Shown one piece after another: positions 49,390 to 61,490 of a stretch of 64,000 bases of DNA (the stretch's first letter is position 1; each line of letters begins with the position of its first letter). Source of the DNA: Odobenus rosmarus divergens (taxonomy: Eukaryota; Chordata; Mammalia; Carnivora; Odobenidae); the NCBI RefSeq assembly GCF_000321225.1, contig NW_004450396.1, positions 3,065,466 through 3,129,465 on the forward strand, read 5' to 3'. A model generated the notes under the pieces. It saw nothing but the letters and a program-made list of their open reading frames with translations. It was not told where the DNA came from and did no database searches. A program made the translations under genes and the position numbers.

Positions 49390-50105
49390 TTTACCTCTCC
49401 CCAATATTCTCCAAATTTGTCTAGAGCTTTCTACCAATGTGACTATCCTGAAAATCGAGAACCCAGAATTCAGAGAGCAAATACAGGGCCCGAGATCAGC
49501 AAACAGAAGGGCTACCCTCGCATCTTGCTGTCAGGAAGGCCTGCCAACAGGGGCCTCAGCCAAGAGCCAAGGGTGTCCTTGGGGTCCCATGGTTGTTCAC
49601 TGAAAGGAGCAGGCAACACTATGGGAATGACTGGGTTTTGGCTACCACTAGCCCCAGGAATGTGGCAATGTGACCGCCCCAAACACTTTGATACACACAT
49701 CCACGGTCTAAACACTTCTTCCCCATGGGCCCTTCTCTTAGGCCAGCCAGATCCCCAGCTCTCCCCCACCCACCATGCCCTACTTTCCAGTGTCTGTTGT
49801 CCTGGGACAGCCATCTTACCCTTGTCCTGCCCAGGTACCTGGTGTGCCTTGATTTGAAAAGGAGGCAAATGGCAGCTGGGGACTGAATGGGGACCTCCTT
49901 TGCTGCTTGTCTGATAGGAGTGAGGGGTCGGGCGTGTCCTGCCTGTGGCCTCTTCGTTATGAAAACTATCTTAGAAGGTGCTTTCAGAGAACCAGGAGAA
50001 CAACCAAAACAGACTGTAGAAGCTTGGACGATAAACATGTCTTCCAGTCCTCAGGAGGAGTAGAGAGTCCTAAAGGAGATCCGGTACCTCTGGTTATATT
50101 TGGTG
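49390..50105. other. Gene-free stretch
   Basis: Open frames on both strands (up to 146 codons, 49417-49857 plus) overlap each other and have no domain or splice support. No repeat assigned. Confidence 0.4.
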
Positions 50106-50109
50106 ATCA

Positions 50110-50330
50110 GTGGGAAATACTGACCAAGGAGACTTTGAAGTCAGGTGTTCTGCAGTGTGTGACATCCAGAATTGCCTAGGTGGCTGGTGGAAGTCCATGA
50201 TCGGGCTTCATCCCCTACCCCAGTTCCAGATTCAAGAGCTCTGGGGTGGGGCCCCAGAGTTTCTAACAATTTCCCAATGCGGCTGGTCCAGGACCCACAC
50301 TTTGAGAATCATTGTTTGGGGATCTGTCTC
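50110..50330 (+). mobile_element. MER5-like hAT-Charlie fragment
   Basis: 'ccccagttccagattcaaga'-like body, 'tggggtggggccccagagtt', 'ctaacaatttcccaatgc' and terminal 'cacactttgagaatcattg' follow the end of MER5-class non-autonomous hAT elements. Confidence 0.6.
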
Positions 50331-50659
50331 AGAAAAACAAAAGAAGTAAATTCAGAGAGAGAAAGAAAATATTTGGGAAAATTTTAAAGAAGCTGCATAT
50401 TCTGGGCTTCAGTTTCATTTACTTTTCTATTCACCCCAAGATGGCACGCAGTATATTCCTAATGCTTAAATGCCAGTCGGGAAATCTAATCACTCATCCT
50501 CAGAAAATAAAAGATTTGTGTGGCCCTCGTGTATCTAAGTTTGTGCGCTCATTTTGTGCCCTTGAGACAGATTTCAGTCATCAGATGATGAGTTACAGAC
50601 CTGGATGGATTAGGGCCCTACTGCTGTTGGCTCCTTTGCGACCCCTAAAGGGAAGAAAA

Positions 50660-51180
50660 AAATGGGCACCCGGGAATCACGCCCCCTGGGACTCGCCGGT
50701 TGCGCAGAGGGTCCCAGCAAAGATTTCCTTTTCACTCCAGTAGGAGTAGGTGGATGGGCTCCGGGCTGGGGCCCTGTGCGTCGGGCCCGTGGGAAGTCGG
50801 CTGGGTTGGGGTGCAGGGGCTCCGGGGGTGGTGGTGAGCGCAGGGTGAGCGCCGGGTACGGCTGGCGGGCAGGGCAGGGACCCGAGCCCAAAGGCGGAGT
50901 AGGGAATGACGGGTTTTCGTTGGCGGCTTTTCTACTCCCAAGAGTTGATGGAAGTAGGCGGGAGAAGAAGAAAGGAGGCGCCGAGCTCTGAGGCCCAGCC
51001 TACACAGCCTCCTGGGTCCACGGCCTTTTCCGGGCACAGCCCCCGAGACTGCCGGGTCCGTGTGCGAACCGCACCGCGCAAAGACGCCACCCGGGGAAGG
51101 TTCTAGGGCTACGACCCCGCACAGCCGCGGAGGGGAGGCGCCCGCCCCACGCAGATGGCTTGCCGAACTTCTTTCCTAGC
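50660..51180. promoter_or_regulatory. CpG island about 3.3 kb downstream of TCF21
   Basis: Dense CpG and GC content, with abrupt edges. No recognised repeat lies inside. Frames on both strands (up to 111 codons) reflect GC content. It could be the promoter of an unannotated transcript or a developmental enhancer. Confidence 0.6.
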
Positions 51181-51535
51181 TTTGCCTCCTTCCCGCCCAA
51201 TGCTGGCTGTGCCCACCTGGAAGCTCGCGTGCTGCCAGCTGCATTGTTGAGGGCTGGTCTGGCTTCCTCCGAGAGGCTGGGGTCGACGTGACTTTGATCT
51301 TTAGGTCTGGGCCGGCTCCGCACGTCCACCCCCATGCCGGTTCACAGAAGGATTATCCATCCCGGGGGACCAGGCTTAAAATCCCCTCCCTGGTCAGAGG
51401 GAGGAGGAAAAGGTGGAAAGGGCGCAGGGAACTGGCGTTTAGAACTTCGCGGAGACCAGACTTCTCAGAGCGAGATCATCATCCTTGTCCCCAGAACCCA
51501 GCGTAGTGCCCAACACCACCATATATGTTGGATCA

Positions 51536-51695
51536 AGGGGACGGGTTAGCCTGGTGATGGGTATTGAAGAGGGCACGTACTGAATGGAGCACTGGGTGTT
51601 CTACGCAAACAATGAATCATGGAACACTACATCAAAAACTAATGATGTAATGTATGGTGATTAATAATATAATTTTAAAAAGCTTAATTAAAAAA
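51536..51695 (+). mobile_element. Carnivore L1 3' end, short
   Basis: 'acgggttagcctggtgatgg', 'aatggagcactgggtgttct' and 'tgatgtaatgtatggtgatt' are the same 3' UTR as the L1 at 33.1-33.3 kb, with an A-rich tail. About 160 bp, strongly 5'-truncated. Confidence 0.95.
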
Positions 51696-51699
51696 AGAT

Positions 51700-52430
51700 T
51701 GAATTTGAATCATTGACTCTCTGAGGCTATGGTGAAGGAAGCTTGAGGGAAGAAATGGACAGTGAGGCTGTTGCGGTGCTTAAATCAAAACTCAAGTCTT
51801 AGGTTGACGTCGGCGTGTTTGAGAAGACCACAAAGCGAGCAGATATGGTGGGACTGGGTGGCGTCATCTGAAGGTGGGATGTTTCAACTGCTCTCTCCCC
51901 ACACTCAGATGAAATCTGCTTTTTCCCTTCCCAGTAGGAGATGACATTATTAGTTATGAATTTATCAGGACCTTAGGTCAGAATCATTAGCTTAAAAGGT
52001 GCTTTAAATAGTAGAAATAATATAAGACACTTTATAAGAATAAAATGTTCACGGGACCTTATTTTAAAATTAATCCAGTTGGTGATAAGGAAGTAGTCTG
52101 TTGCCTTTTGCAGATGCAGTTAGATCTACATCTAGTGTATAGTGTAATGGAAGGAGCTTTTGAATACTTGACCATTCAGACCTTGGTTCTTCCACCTGTA
52201 AAGTGAGTATAATAATGGCTTCTTTGGTAACATTATGTCTGGTACATGTCAGACACTAATTAATATTCGTTTTCCTCCTCTCTTCTCCCTTTCTTCTCAT
52301 CACCAAGTTATAAAAGTGCCTCAAAGAATGATATGCATTTACCCTAAATAGTTATCTAGCCAATAGGAAACAATATTAAATTCTTGTGATAATCTAATTG
52401 TTCAGGTTAACTTGAAAGTGTTTAAAACAA
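51700..52430. other. Gene-free stretch with a MIR remnant
   Basis: A sense MIR remnant lies at about 52150-52285 ('ccacctgtaaagtgagtata'). Otherwise nothing recognised. Confidence 0.45.
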
Positions 52431-52439
52431 GTTACATTC

Positions 52440-52690
52440 AGGTCTCATCTTCCTTATTAAGACCTCACCACCTTATCTGCAGTGGATCCTACTCGAAGTT
52501 CTGTATTTTGGCACTTATCACTTTACCAATAACAGGTAATTCTTATTTTCTTTCATTCCTCTATTTATCTAGTTGTGTCTCTCTACTCTAGCTCCGTGAG
52601 GGCAGGGACAACAGTGTCCAGATGGTTCTCCTTGGTTTTCCCAGCACCTGGCACAGTGACAGACACATAGCAAGTGTTCAATTGAAAAGG
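52440..52690 (+). mobile_element. L2 LINE 3' end
   Basis: 'tctctactctagctccgtgag', 'gggcagggacaacagtgtcc' and 'ccagcacctggcacagtgac' are the L2 3' UTR in sense orientation. Confidence 0.85.
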
Positions 52691-52726
52691 AATGAACGCA
52701 AAAGCTTAATAATAAGCTTGTTAGAG

Positions 52727-52909
52727 GGCTCCTGGGTGGCTCAGTTGGTTGAGCCTTCGGCTCAGGTCATGATCCCAAGGTCCTGGGATGGAGACCCACA
52801 TCGGGCTCCTTACTCAGCTGGAAGCCTGCTTCTCCCTCTCCCTCTTCCTGCTGCTGCCCCTGCTTGTGCTCTCTGTCAAAGGAATGAGTAAAATCTTTAA
52901 AAATAATAA
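52727..52909 (+). mobile_element. CAN-SINE, sense, with target duplication
   Basis: 'gggctcctgggtggctcagt', 'ggctcaggtcatgatcccaa', 'tcgggctccttactcagctg', CT-rich tract and A-rich tail. The duplication TAATAATAAGCTTGTTAGAG lies at 52707-52726 and 52910-52929. Its first bases merge with the tail, so the certain core is AAGCTTGTTAGAG. Confidence 0.95.
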
Positions 52910-53127
52910 TAATAATAAGCTTGTTAGAGATGCCTCTGTCTGCTCGTTAAGTTCCTGTTGCATTGCTATAACCATGTTCAAATATATTGTCTAATCTTAA
53001 TTTTAGAATTTGGTGATGAAACTTACTCTATAATAAAAATAAATCTACAATGAAGGGAAGTCCATCAAAGGGAAGTCCATCAAAGGGAAATTAACCTGAA
53101 ACATTGGTTCTCATCACATATGGATTC

Positions 53128-53460
53128 TTTTTTTTTTTTTTTTTTAGCAATGAAGTCCAGAAAAGGGTCTTTATTAAGTATTGTGTCTTTCAAAACACTG
53201 TGGGTCTCCCTTCAACATTCTTACCATCACTGGGGAGTCATCACATCTAAACTATTCTGGTTAGTTCCTGGGGTCTTTCACTAATGAATCTCATTAGAAT
53301 CCTTTTTCTTCTTCCGTACTTTATGTGAATACCACCACCTTCTGTTGCCCCCTAATCTCTTACTTTCAGGCATCTGTCACCCACTAAATGACTCCTTCCT
53401 CCACCATTTTTTTTTCTTAACAGGCTTTGTTTTTTTCCCCCTGCCAAGGACTTAAAAAAA
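53128..53460 (-). pseudogene. Possible 3' end of a retrocopy of an unidentified mRNA
   Basis: On the minus strand, a poly(A) run (T-run at about 53128-53146 on +) is preceded about 20 bases upstream by AATAAA, as in an mRNA 3' end. Upstream of that, one frame reads a strongly basic, Trp-rich tail. Its last 20 residues before the stop are WWYSHKVRKKKKDSNEIH preceded by RR. An in-frame TGA lies further upstream, after a segment containing KKKKWWRKE. I do not recognise the protein. No introns or clear target duplication were seen. It could instead be chance. Confidence 0.35.
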
Positions 53461-53489
53461 ATCCAAGCCATCTCTAAACCCAGGGGAAT

Positions 53490-54405
53490 TTTTCAAACCA
53501 GCAGGGGTCATTTGGTTACAAGGAACAAAAATCCCTCCAAACTGGCTCACATAAAAAGGGGAATGAGGCATTGTAAAGATAGTCCAAGGAATCTGGCTGA
53601 CATCTCCAGGCAGAAAATAAACAGTAGGGAAATCTACTGGGAAACTGAAAGTCTGGAGTGAAACACCCTCTCTTTCTCTCTGGGACCTTAGTTCTGCTTT
53701 TTCTGCCAGTGTTCTGCATTTTCTTCTCTGATTTTCTGTGCTGACTTGCTTTCTACTCCTCCTGAACTTTCTCTTTCGTATGTGGTTGGTCTGTTAGGTT
53801 ACTGACTGTGACCCCAGTTCTAGATGTACATTCAGTTAGACTCCACTCTCCAAAATTTCAATCTCAGCATGTCTTAATTTGAATTCTCACGACTGGGATC
53901 ACTGCGAACTTGTTCTAAGAAGCTCTGATTAAATTCCCCAGGTCAGTTGTATGCCTCTTGCCCCATCGGCTATGGTTGGCTGGGGATGGATGGATAGGTT
54001 GGCTATTGACTAAGGCAGATTTTTTGAGAAGGAGGCTCTACGTGAGACAAGGATCTCAAATCTGCTTGCTACAAATGTAATCTAATGCAATTAGGGCTGG
54101 GATGTCTGCAGATGGACCACCTGGTTTTATTCTACTACACCAACAGTAAGCAACATGTGATGGGGAAAAAGTCATGTTCATAGATCATATTGTATCTCTG
54201 TTGCAGGAAAGAGTGGGGATAACCACAGCAAGAAAAGATGTATTCACATAACCCAAATGATCTACTTTATGGAATAGAAAAATTATATTCAAAAAATCAC
54301 CATCACTCTTTAGCCAAGAAAATGTTATTATTGGACATATTTAGAAATATGCTAATTAGCATAGATTCGGCTTCCTTAATATTTTTCATCCATTTGCATT
54401 ACACA
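53490..54405. other. Gene-free stretch, probable old repeat at its start
   Basis: 'ttggttacaaggaacaaaaa' and 'aaactggctcacataaaaag' around 53512-53560 resemble the start of an ancient interspersed repeat. Family not assigned. No gene supported. Confidence 0.35.
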
Positions 54406-54409
54406 GAAC

Positions 54410-54560
54410 ACATTCATATGCATTATCATATTTTATCTTCAAAACAACCCTAACCCAGGAGGTATTATCATCCTCACTTCTCATATAGGGCAACTGAAAC
54501 TCAGAAAGGGGAAGAAAATCACCAGAAGTTGTATAGTAGATAAGTGGCAGAAAGTTGAGC
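54410..54560 (-). mobile_element. MIR SINE, antisense
   Basis: 'ttatcttcaaaacaacccta', 'ggcaactgaaactcagaaagg' and 'agtagataagtggcagaaa' match reversed MIR. Confidence 0.8.
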
Positions 54561-54904
54561 ATAGAATTATTGTATTTAAACTGAAATGGGCTTCTGCCTT
54601 GAACATAGGGGAGTCCCAAAGATAAAAGAAATTAAGGATAGTTATAACCCTAAAAAAGAAATACCTCCAATAAAATCATGACATTATGCTTTTTTCAATT
54701 CAAATTTTTATTTTATACTTAAAGATCTCTTTTAGACTTCTTAATAAGTATATTTTTATCCTATGTCACCATTAAGGATACCAAAAACAGAAAATTATAA
54801 CCAAAATGAGCTCATTAAAATATTCCAAAAATATGTTTTTACATTCAGAGTCTAATTCATTCCAAAATATTTATTCATTCTGTCATAAAAATCTGGTGAT
54901 TTTC

Positions 54905-55440
54905 TACCCATGATGTGTTAGTTTTTATCTTATAATAACCATGCCAGAACCCAGTGGCTTAAAACAATAAGCATTTATTATTGCTCAGAGTCTGCAGTTC
55001 ACTTGGGCAATTCTGCTGCTCTGGGCAGGGCCCAGCTGTGCTCACTGAACTTGCTCATTTATCTGTGGTTAGATGGCAATTTATCTGAGAGCTAGCTGGT
55101 CAGGGATGGCCTCACTCACAGGTCTGGTGGGTGGCGGGCTATTTTATTGACTGGAGTGATAAGAGTGACTGGACCACATGTCGCTCATCACCCAGTAGGC
55201 CGGTTTGTACTTGTTCTCATGGTAACTGGGGAGGGGACAGAAACAAGGCCTCTTGGACCTAGATAACATCGCTTCAGCTGTGTTCTGTTAGCTAATGCCA
55301 GTCACAGGACATCCTAGATTTGAGGGATGGGGAAATAGATTCTATCTCTTGATGGCAGAAGCTGCAAAGTCACATTGCATAGAGTGTGGATCAGCAAAGT
55401 TTAGAGATTTGGGACCATTTTTATAATTAATCTGTCATAT
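54905..55440 (-). mobile_element. Ancient interspersed repeat, MaLR-like, antisense
   Basis: 'agtggcttaaaacaataagc', 'atttattattgctcagagtc' at one end and 'gagggatggggaaatagattc', 'tgatggcagaagctgcaaag' at the other are text of a common old mammalian repeat. I place it near the MLT1 group with low certainty. Confidence 0.5.
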
Positions 55441-55764
55441 TAAAGTTTTCCTAAAACTTCTTCATGTTCAGAGTCTAGGCCTTATAAATCACTTCCCACT
55501 TTGAATTGCCAATATCTAAGTGATTTGCTACCCAATTGTGTTCTCTGGGCCCTTATGAACATTCCTTAGAAGAGTTCTCTGTTGTCACTGAGATTTTCTT
55601 CCAAGACGCTGATACCAGTTCTTCATGTTTCAGTGACTTTCTGATTTTGTCAGAAGGAAACATAAAGAAAATACCACCATTAATTAATCACACCAACCTT
55701 TCTTTTACTTATTCTTAAAAGTTTTTGGGTTTTTTTTTTTCCTGACTCTAGTTACATTGCTTGG

Positions 55765-56232
55765 TATGTGTAGTGGGCTGAATGGTGGTCCCAAAGACCT
55801 CAAATTCTAATCCCTGAAAACTGTAAATGTTACCTTATTTGGAATAGGATCTTTGCAGATTAAGTTAAGGATATTGAGATTGAGAATTTATCCTTGATTG
55901 TTTATTGTGGGCCCTCAATGCCATTACCAGTGTCCTTTTAAGAGAATGGGAGAGGAAGATTTGATACAGGGAAGAAGAAAGGTAATGTGAAGACAGAGGT
56001 AGAGATCAGAGTGATGTAGCCACCAGAGGCTGGAAGAGGCAAGGAATGGATTCTCTTCTAGAATCTCCAGATTCTAGAACCCAAAACTTCTAAGAAGGGC
56101 CCACCTTGATTTCAACCCAGTGAAACTGATGTTGAGCTTCTGGCCACCAACTAAGAAATAATAAGTTTCTCTTGTGCTGAGGCACTAAGTATGTGGTCAT
56201 TGTTACAGCAGCCACAGGAAACTAATACAGCG
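55765..56232 (+). mobile_element. MLT1-type MaLR solo LTR
   Basis: 'agtgggctgaatggtggtcc', 'accttatttggaataggatc', 'gccaccagaggctggaagag' and 'cacaggaaactaatacag' span the LTR end to end. Confidence 0.85.
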
Positions 56233-56689
56233 TGTGATAGGCAATACCTTGCATGTATCTCAGTAACAAAAATGCAAAAATGTAACAGGGTCATCTGCTC
56301 ATAGTTTACTTCCTTTCTTAAGTTCTGTAAGGCACTTGGATGTTGCTTGTAAGAAAATAAAGGATGATGGTATTTCTCCAATGACTTTGTTCTCTTTGTT
56401 CCTACAAATTACTTTTCTATTTTCATGCCTTTTGGTGTATAAGAAAATAATATTTATATTTACTATTTATGTGACAAAATAAATTTTTTTCTGATGCTCA
56501 GAGTTTAAACTTTTTAAAGCATTTTTAATGGCAATTGAACTCAGCATAGATAATACCAACAATACAAAAAATTCAAACAAACAGACACATGTTAAGATGC
56601 ATCCCAATTTTAGAAATGTGAAAATGTGCAAAATAATGTATCTTAGAATGATGATATACAGCAGCTCATTGCATTCCATGCATCATCAA

Positions 56690-57213
56690 TGAGTGTCCAG
56701 GATCCTATGTTACACTCTGGAAATAGATAAGATGACACCTTCCTCATCTCCAGCTTGGGTCTTCCTCTTCAGTAGTTACAGAATCTCTTCTCTTCAAGGA
56801 TCTAGAAGAGTAAGGCAGTCTTGTATTCTGAAAAGCACCAACTGTGCCAGTTTCTGGAAGGGTAGGCTACTGATAAATGCTGGCTTCCCCTGACATACTC
56901 TAACCACCAGGCTACAGCAGGCACTCAGCCTGTCATTCATGAAGTTAGGTCAACCTGGAGTACTTCCAGCTGCATCTACCCTACACTAACCAATCTCCCA
57001 GTAGTGGGCAAATATCTGGGGAAGTGATTTCAAAAGGTCCCTTTCTGCATCCAAGGTGGTTGTCCTGGAAGCCTTTATTTTCCTAAAGCTAAAATTGGAT
57101 CTCAGGCCATTTGGAGATGGGCTATATAAGATGGGCCATCATTGTACTACACTGATATAGGAAGCCATTTTACAAATAAATACTCTTGGTTCAAAGCAAA
57201 AAAAAAAAAAAAA
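56690..57213 (+). pseudogene. Possible retroposed 3' UTR of unknown origin
   Basis: AATAAA at 57175-57180, 17 bases, then an A-run at 57198-57213 give the look of a retroposed mRNA or LTR end. The upstream 500 bases contain no recognisable protein and no repeat I can name. The 5' limit is a guess and no convincing duplication was found. Confidence 0.3.
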
Positions 57214-58890
57214 TTCAGGATATGATGGGTGCATTAGCAGAAACTTATCTTCGTTACTGGAAAATCAACACCAAAACTATGAATGATACAGATCTTTAGA
57301 GTCAACCAGGCCCCATGATAGCTGAGCTTAACTTTTCATTCCCCACCTGCCAAGCTTTCTGCATCATCTCAGGGGCCTTCTCCTCAAACAATTTATAAAT
57401 TTCCCAAATATTTTTGTCTTCAAATCTGTCTTTTGCTTTTCCTTCTCTTTGAATCTTATAAATCAACTCACAGATTATGTGATACTGAATTCCACTATCT
57501 TTCTCAATATTTTTTATAAGGTATATTCTAACTTATTAGAATACAGGTTCTAAGAAGTGGTATTTTCAAAGCTTCATAAATAGGAGGCTCAGCCACTAAG
57601 TGCTCTGACCCCAATCTAATCATTTAATCTCTCTGTGCCTTGGTTTCTTCACCAGTGGTAAGATTTCTAAAGTTCCTTCCAGCATTAAAAAAAAAAAAAG
57701 TCATGACTCCAGAGAAAAGTTCCTATGATTTTGAGCCAGACTGCTGATATTTTGCCAGTTAAAGGCCCACCCAGTCTCAACTGTATGTTGTAGAAAATCC
57801 CAGAAATTGTTAGTATATGACTAGTTTTGAAACCTCTGCTGGTCCTGACTATCAGTAAAGGGCATGAGATTTCTTCTAAGAACCTCTCTCATTAGAATGA
57901 TTTCCTTTCCCACAAGTTACATACTATTCAGAGAACATTCAAAAACAATTATGTGTTCACATCTATTTAGTTATCATTCTGACCCTGGTCTGAGGCTGGA
58001 TAAGCAAAATGGGGCTAAGAAGAGGAGGATGGCCCAAAGGTATGGCAATCTCTGAAGATTTACTAAACTTACAGAAGATTTAATTTTTTTATATTTTGTT
58101 TACCCCATCCACAGTTGAGCTAACCATTCCATGATTTTCAGGTAATTAGATGATGGTTGACTTTGTATTGTTTCATTCTAGGCCATGATGCCCATCTTGG
58201 ATCTTGGTCTGCCTCTTCCAGAAGTAGAATTCTGAGCCAAAGAATGTGACTAATTTTAGGTTCTTCATATATATTGCCAAATTGCTACTTATTTTATACC
58301 AGACCAGAAATTTCTAGGTGACTACTCGGACTAAATTTTAAATTTAACTGTTTTTTCCCTTGCTCATATAGAGAGGTCAAACCCCTGAGCAGATAAAAAA
58401 GAATAATGGGTTAAGATTAGTGAGTTTCTCTCTCTGACACTAATTCACACTATCACATACAACTTGGATCAACATACAACTTAAAAAAATAATAATATTT
58501 GGTCTTGGGCAGGACTCAAGGAGAACATGAAAAACTAAAAATATTAAAACTGTGCAGCTATTGGGGAAAAGAGTAAACTGGTTTCCGAATTCTTGTCTTT
58601 CTATTCCTTTCCTAAGAATCTTCCCCCAAAAATTCTATCTTGTATGTCTCCCAGGAAAAGCTTTTCCCCCGAACCAGAAACCCCCAAAACAGATTGTTGC
58701 CAAATTAAAATAGATTTTGTTAACCTTTTTTCTCATAATAAAAATAATCTTTGATTATTTCAAAGCATTTGGAAAGAAAAGATTTACTTCCAGAGAAATT
58801 GATAAACATAACAAAATTAGGTTAATATTGTATATACAGTTTTTATTCTACTTTTTGTCTCAGTACTAAGCTTTTTGCCATATCATATAA
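57214..58890. other. Gene-free stretch with a MIR remnant
   Basis: Sense MIR at about 57585-57700 ('aatctctctgtgccttggtt'). A short antisense L1-like piece may lie near 58255-58310. Nothing else recognised. Confidence 0.45.
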
Positions 58891-58899
58891 ATATCTTTT

Positions 58900-59170
58900 G
58901 GAAACATGATTTTTAAAGATAGGGTAATATTCTATTTCATTCAAAAAACGTAACTTATTTTCATACATTTGGGTTGTTTCCAATTTCTCTTATGATAAAT
59001 AATAGTACAATGATGATCCTTACACATCCTTACATCTTTCATTTCTTCTCAGATTATTCTTTAGGACAGATTCCTAGCAGTGATTTTTTTAATAAAGAGT
59101 GTAAAATTGCTTTGCAGAAAGTCTATACTCATTCGAAGTCTCACCAACAATGTATAAGAAGGTGCATTAC
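58900..59170 (-). mobile_element. L1M 3' UTR-type fragment, antisense
   Basis: 'gggttgtttccaatttctc', 'ttaggacagattcctagcag' and 'tctcaccaacaatgtataag' are reverse L1M text. Confidence 0.7.
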
Positions 59171-59174
59171 AAAG

Positions 59175-60935
59175 AACCCTTATGAGCCCTGAATATTATA
59201 TCTATATTTTTGTCAGAAACAACTCATTGCTTTTTCTCCAGGTCTTGGTAACTTTACTAATCTACTTATATGGCTTTTACAGAAGTCAGGGGAAGGATAG
59301 AGGGAGGAAGAAAGGGAGAGGGGGAGAAAGACAGAGAGTGAGAGATGATAGAGTTTCTGTCCCCAGAATTGTTCAAGAATTGCTCTGAAAACCAAGTTAC
59401 TTCCCTTTATAGCATTTGGGTTGAGGTAGCTGTTGAGTTATGTGGTCAGCTGGAATTAGGCACCACCACCCCCTAGAGATCCCCTATATGGTCTGGTTAC
59501 GTTTGTTTCACGATTAACTTTACTGTTATGAACTCTTGAGGGACATGTAGAATAGATGCCAGGTCCTATCCCTTGTTTTGCACGGAGCTCAGAAGTCCTG
59601 TGAGAAATAACTTGAGCTCTGTTTAAAATTGGAATTAAAAGATGCAGGTCCCCAAAGTAATCTAGAGTAAGGGGAGAACAGTGAAGGCTGAATGAAAAAT
59701 ATCACCTGAGTGAGAAGGAGTGGAGTGGAGTAGGCTTAACTGTGCAGCAAGGGGCGGATATTGAAGAGAATACTTGTTCCAGGGAGAGTGAGAAACTGGG
59801 CGCCGCTATCCTCCGAACCAGTCACTGAGGGCTGAAGGGACAGTATCCCAGGAGAGTAAATTGCTGGGCTGTGATAGACCTTTTTTAAGAGCAAGACATC
59901 AGAAATAAGAGATTTCCTACAGTTAGTGTAAAAAGAACACCAGGAAACTGCCCCAGGATTAGCAGAAGAGAGGCAGAAACCCATGGGAAGAGAGAAGGTC
60001 AGCTGTTCCAAAGCAACTGATTTTGGTTCCAGCAGGAGAGCCACAGCTATCAACTGAGCAGGAAGGTGAGAAGAGCTAAAGGCTCCTCTGGCTCAAGGGG
60101 ACCAGAGAACACCGCTCTGACTGCCTTGAGAGAAAAACCCATCACCACTTCAACCCAGCTCCCATGCCCCCTACCAGTCTCCAGAGATTTCAACACTGAA
60201 AATGACCCGTACGGAATCATACTCCTAGGAATTCATAACGCCAAACACCACAGCTTGCTAACCATGCCTTCAGCTCCTGCCTTCTTGCCACTGGTGTCCC
60301 CTTGCCCTGTGATCAACTCTCATCTGTCTGCCATCTGTCTCCAGTTCTGCTTTCCCCTCTTCACATAATTACATAGGCAGATTGATGACTCAGCGGCTTA
60401 AGCTAAAATCCCAAAAACTCCTTTGGGGAACAAAATGTCAGTCTCATAGTTTTTAAGGTATTCTTAAGGTCTGTAAACAATTACCTTGACTCTCCCTCCT
60501 TTACCTGATTTGTGGAAGGGGATAAGCAGCCCCCTTCCTTTTTCCATGGGAAGCCAATGGAAAATGAGCAGAGTTCCCACCTAAGCCAACAGTATCTGAC
60601 TCCAAAGACTTTTCCCTACTCTATCACTATCCCCAGGTCTTTTGTTTATAGGACTGTAAGAAGCACTGGGGTGATAAATGAGGTTGAAGGAAAGGGGTGG
60701 GTGATGTGCTGGGATAATGATTGGAGGCGAGAGGGCTAATCCGCCCAGTTGTTTGTAAGCTCTAATACAGATGTTAGCCCACAAATGTTTGAGTTTCCTT
60801 GGAGGGTGTCCCTATAGAATAGGATACTTGATGTCCCTTTATCCATAGCTTATAGCCTTAGTTGCCAATTCCAAGCAACAGGAAAAGGCCACTCAACAAT
60901 TTTTGTGTGAGAAATGAGAACATGCTATACATATT
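59175..60935. other. Unassigned sequence, no gene supported
   Basis: A purine-rich patch at 59285-59345 and several frames of 70-105 codons (59736-60053 minus, 60066-60368 plus) lack domains. Part could be an unrecognised LTR or retroviral remnant, but I cannot show it. Confidence 0.35.
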
Positions 60936-60939
60936 TTTT

Positions 60940-61490
60940 GCAGCTTACTTTATAAAAAGTCGTGGCTGCATAAAATTTCATTTTTTTGCATACCACAATA
61001 TTTTTAACCATTTCTCTATTTGTTGATGAATTGTTTCTAATTATTTTCACTTTTACAAGCAATGCTAAGATAAGCATCTTTATTATTTATGTACTCATGT
61101 TAGTAGTTATGTAGAATAGATTCTTTTTTTTTTAAAGATTTTATTTTTTATTTATTTATTTGAAAGAGAGAGAATGAGAGATAGAGAGCATGAGAGGGAA
61201 GAGGGTCAGAGGGAGAAGCAGACCCCCCGCCGAGCAGCAAGCCTGATGTGGGACTCGATCCCAGGACTCCAGGATCATGACCTGAGCCGAAGGCAGTCTC
61301 TGAACCAACTGAGCCACCCAGGCGCCCATGTAGAATAGATTCTTACAAGTAGGATTGTTGATCTTGTTAAAATTTTTGGATAGCATCTATCAAATTACTC
61401 TCACCAACATTTAAGAAGTTCATAATCCCAGTACCAAATGCCTCACATCCTTGACTGTACTCAATGTTATCAAATTTTTTAAACTTTTGC
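60940..61490 (-). mobile_element. L1M fragment, antisense, split by a SINE
   Basis: 'ttgatgaattgtttctaatt', 'gcaatgctaagataagcatc' before the SINE and 'taggattgttgatcttgtt', 'tctatcaaattactctcacc' after it are reverse L1M in order. Confidence 0.7.
61126..61327 (-). mobile_element. CAN-SINE, antisense, with target duplication
   Basis: T-run, 'aaagattttattttttattt', GA tract, 'gatcatgacctgagccg' and reversed head 'gagccacccaggcgccc'. A perfect 17-bp duplication ATGTAGAATAGATTCTT at 61109-61125 and 61328-61344. A well-preserved, young copy. Confidence 0.97.

Noticed and set aside
49417..50038. Frames of 139-146 codons on both strands
   Set aside because: They overlap each other on opposite strands with no domain or splice support.
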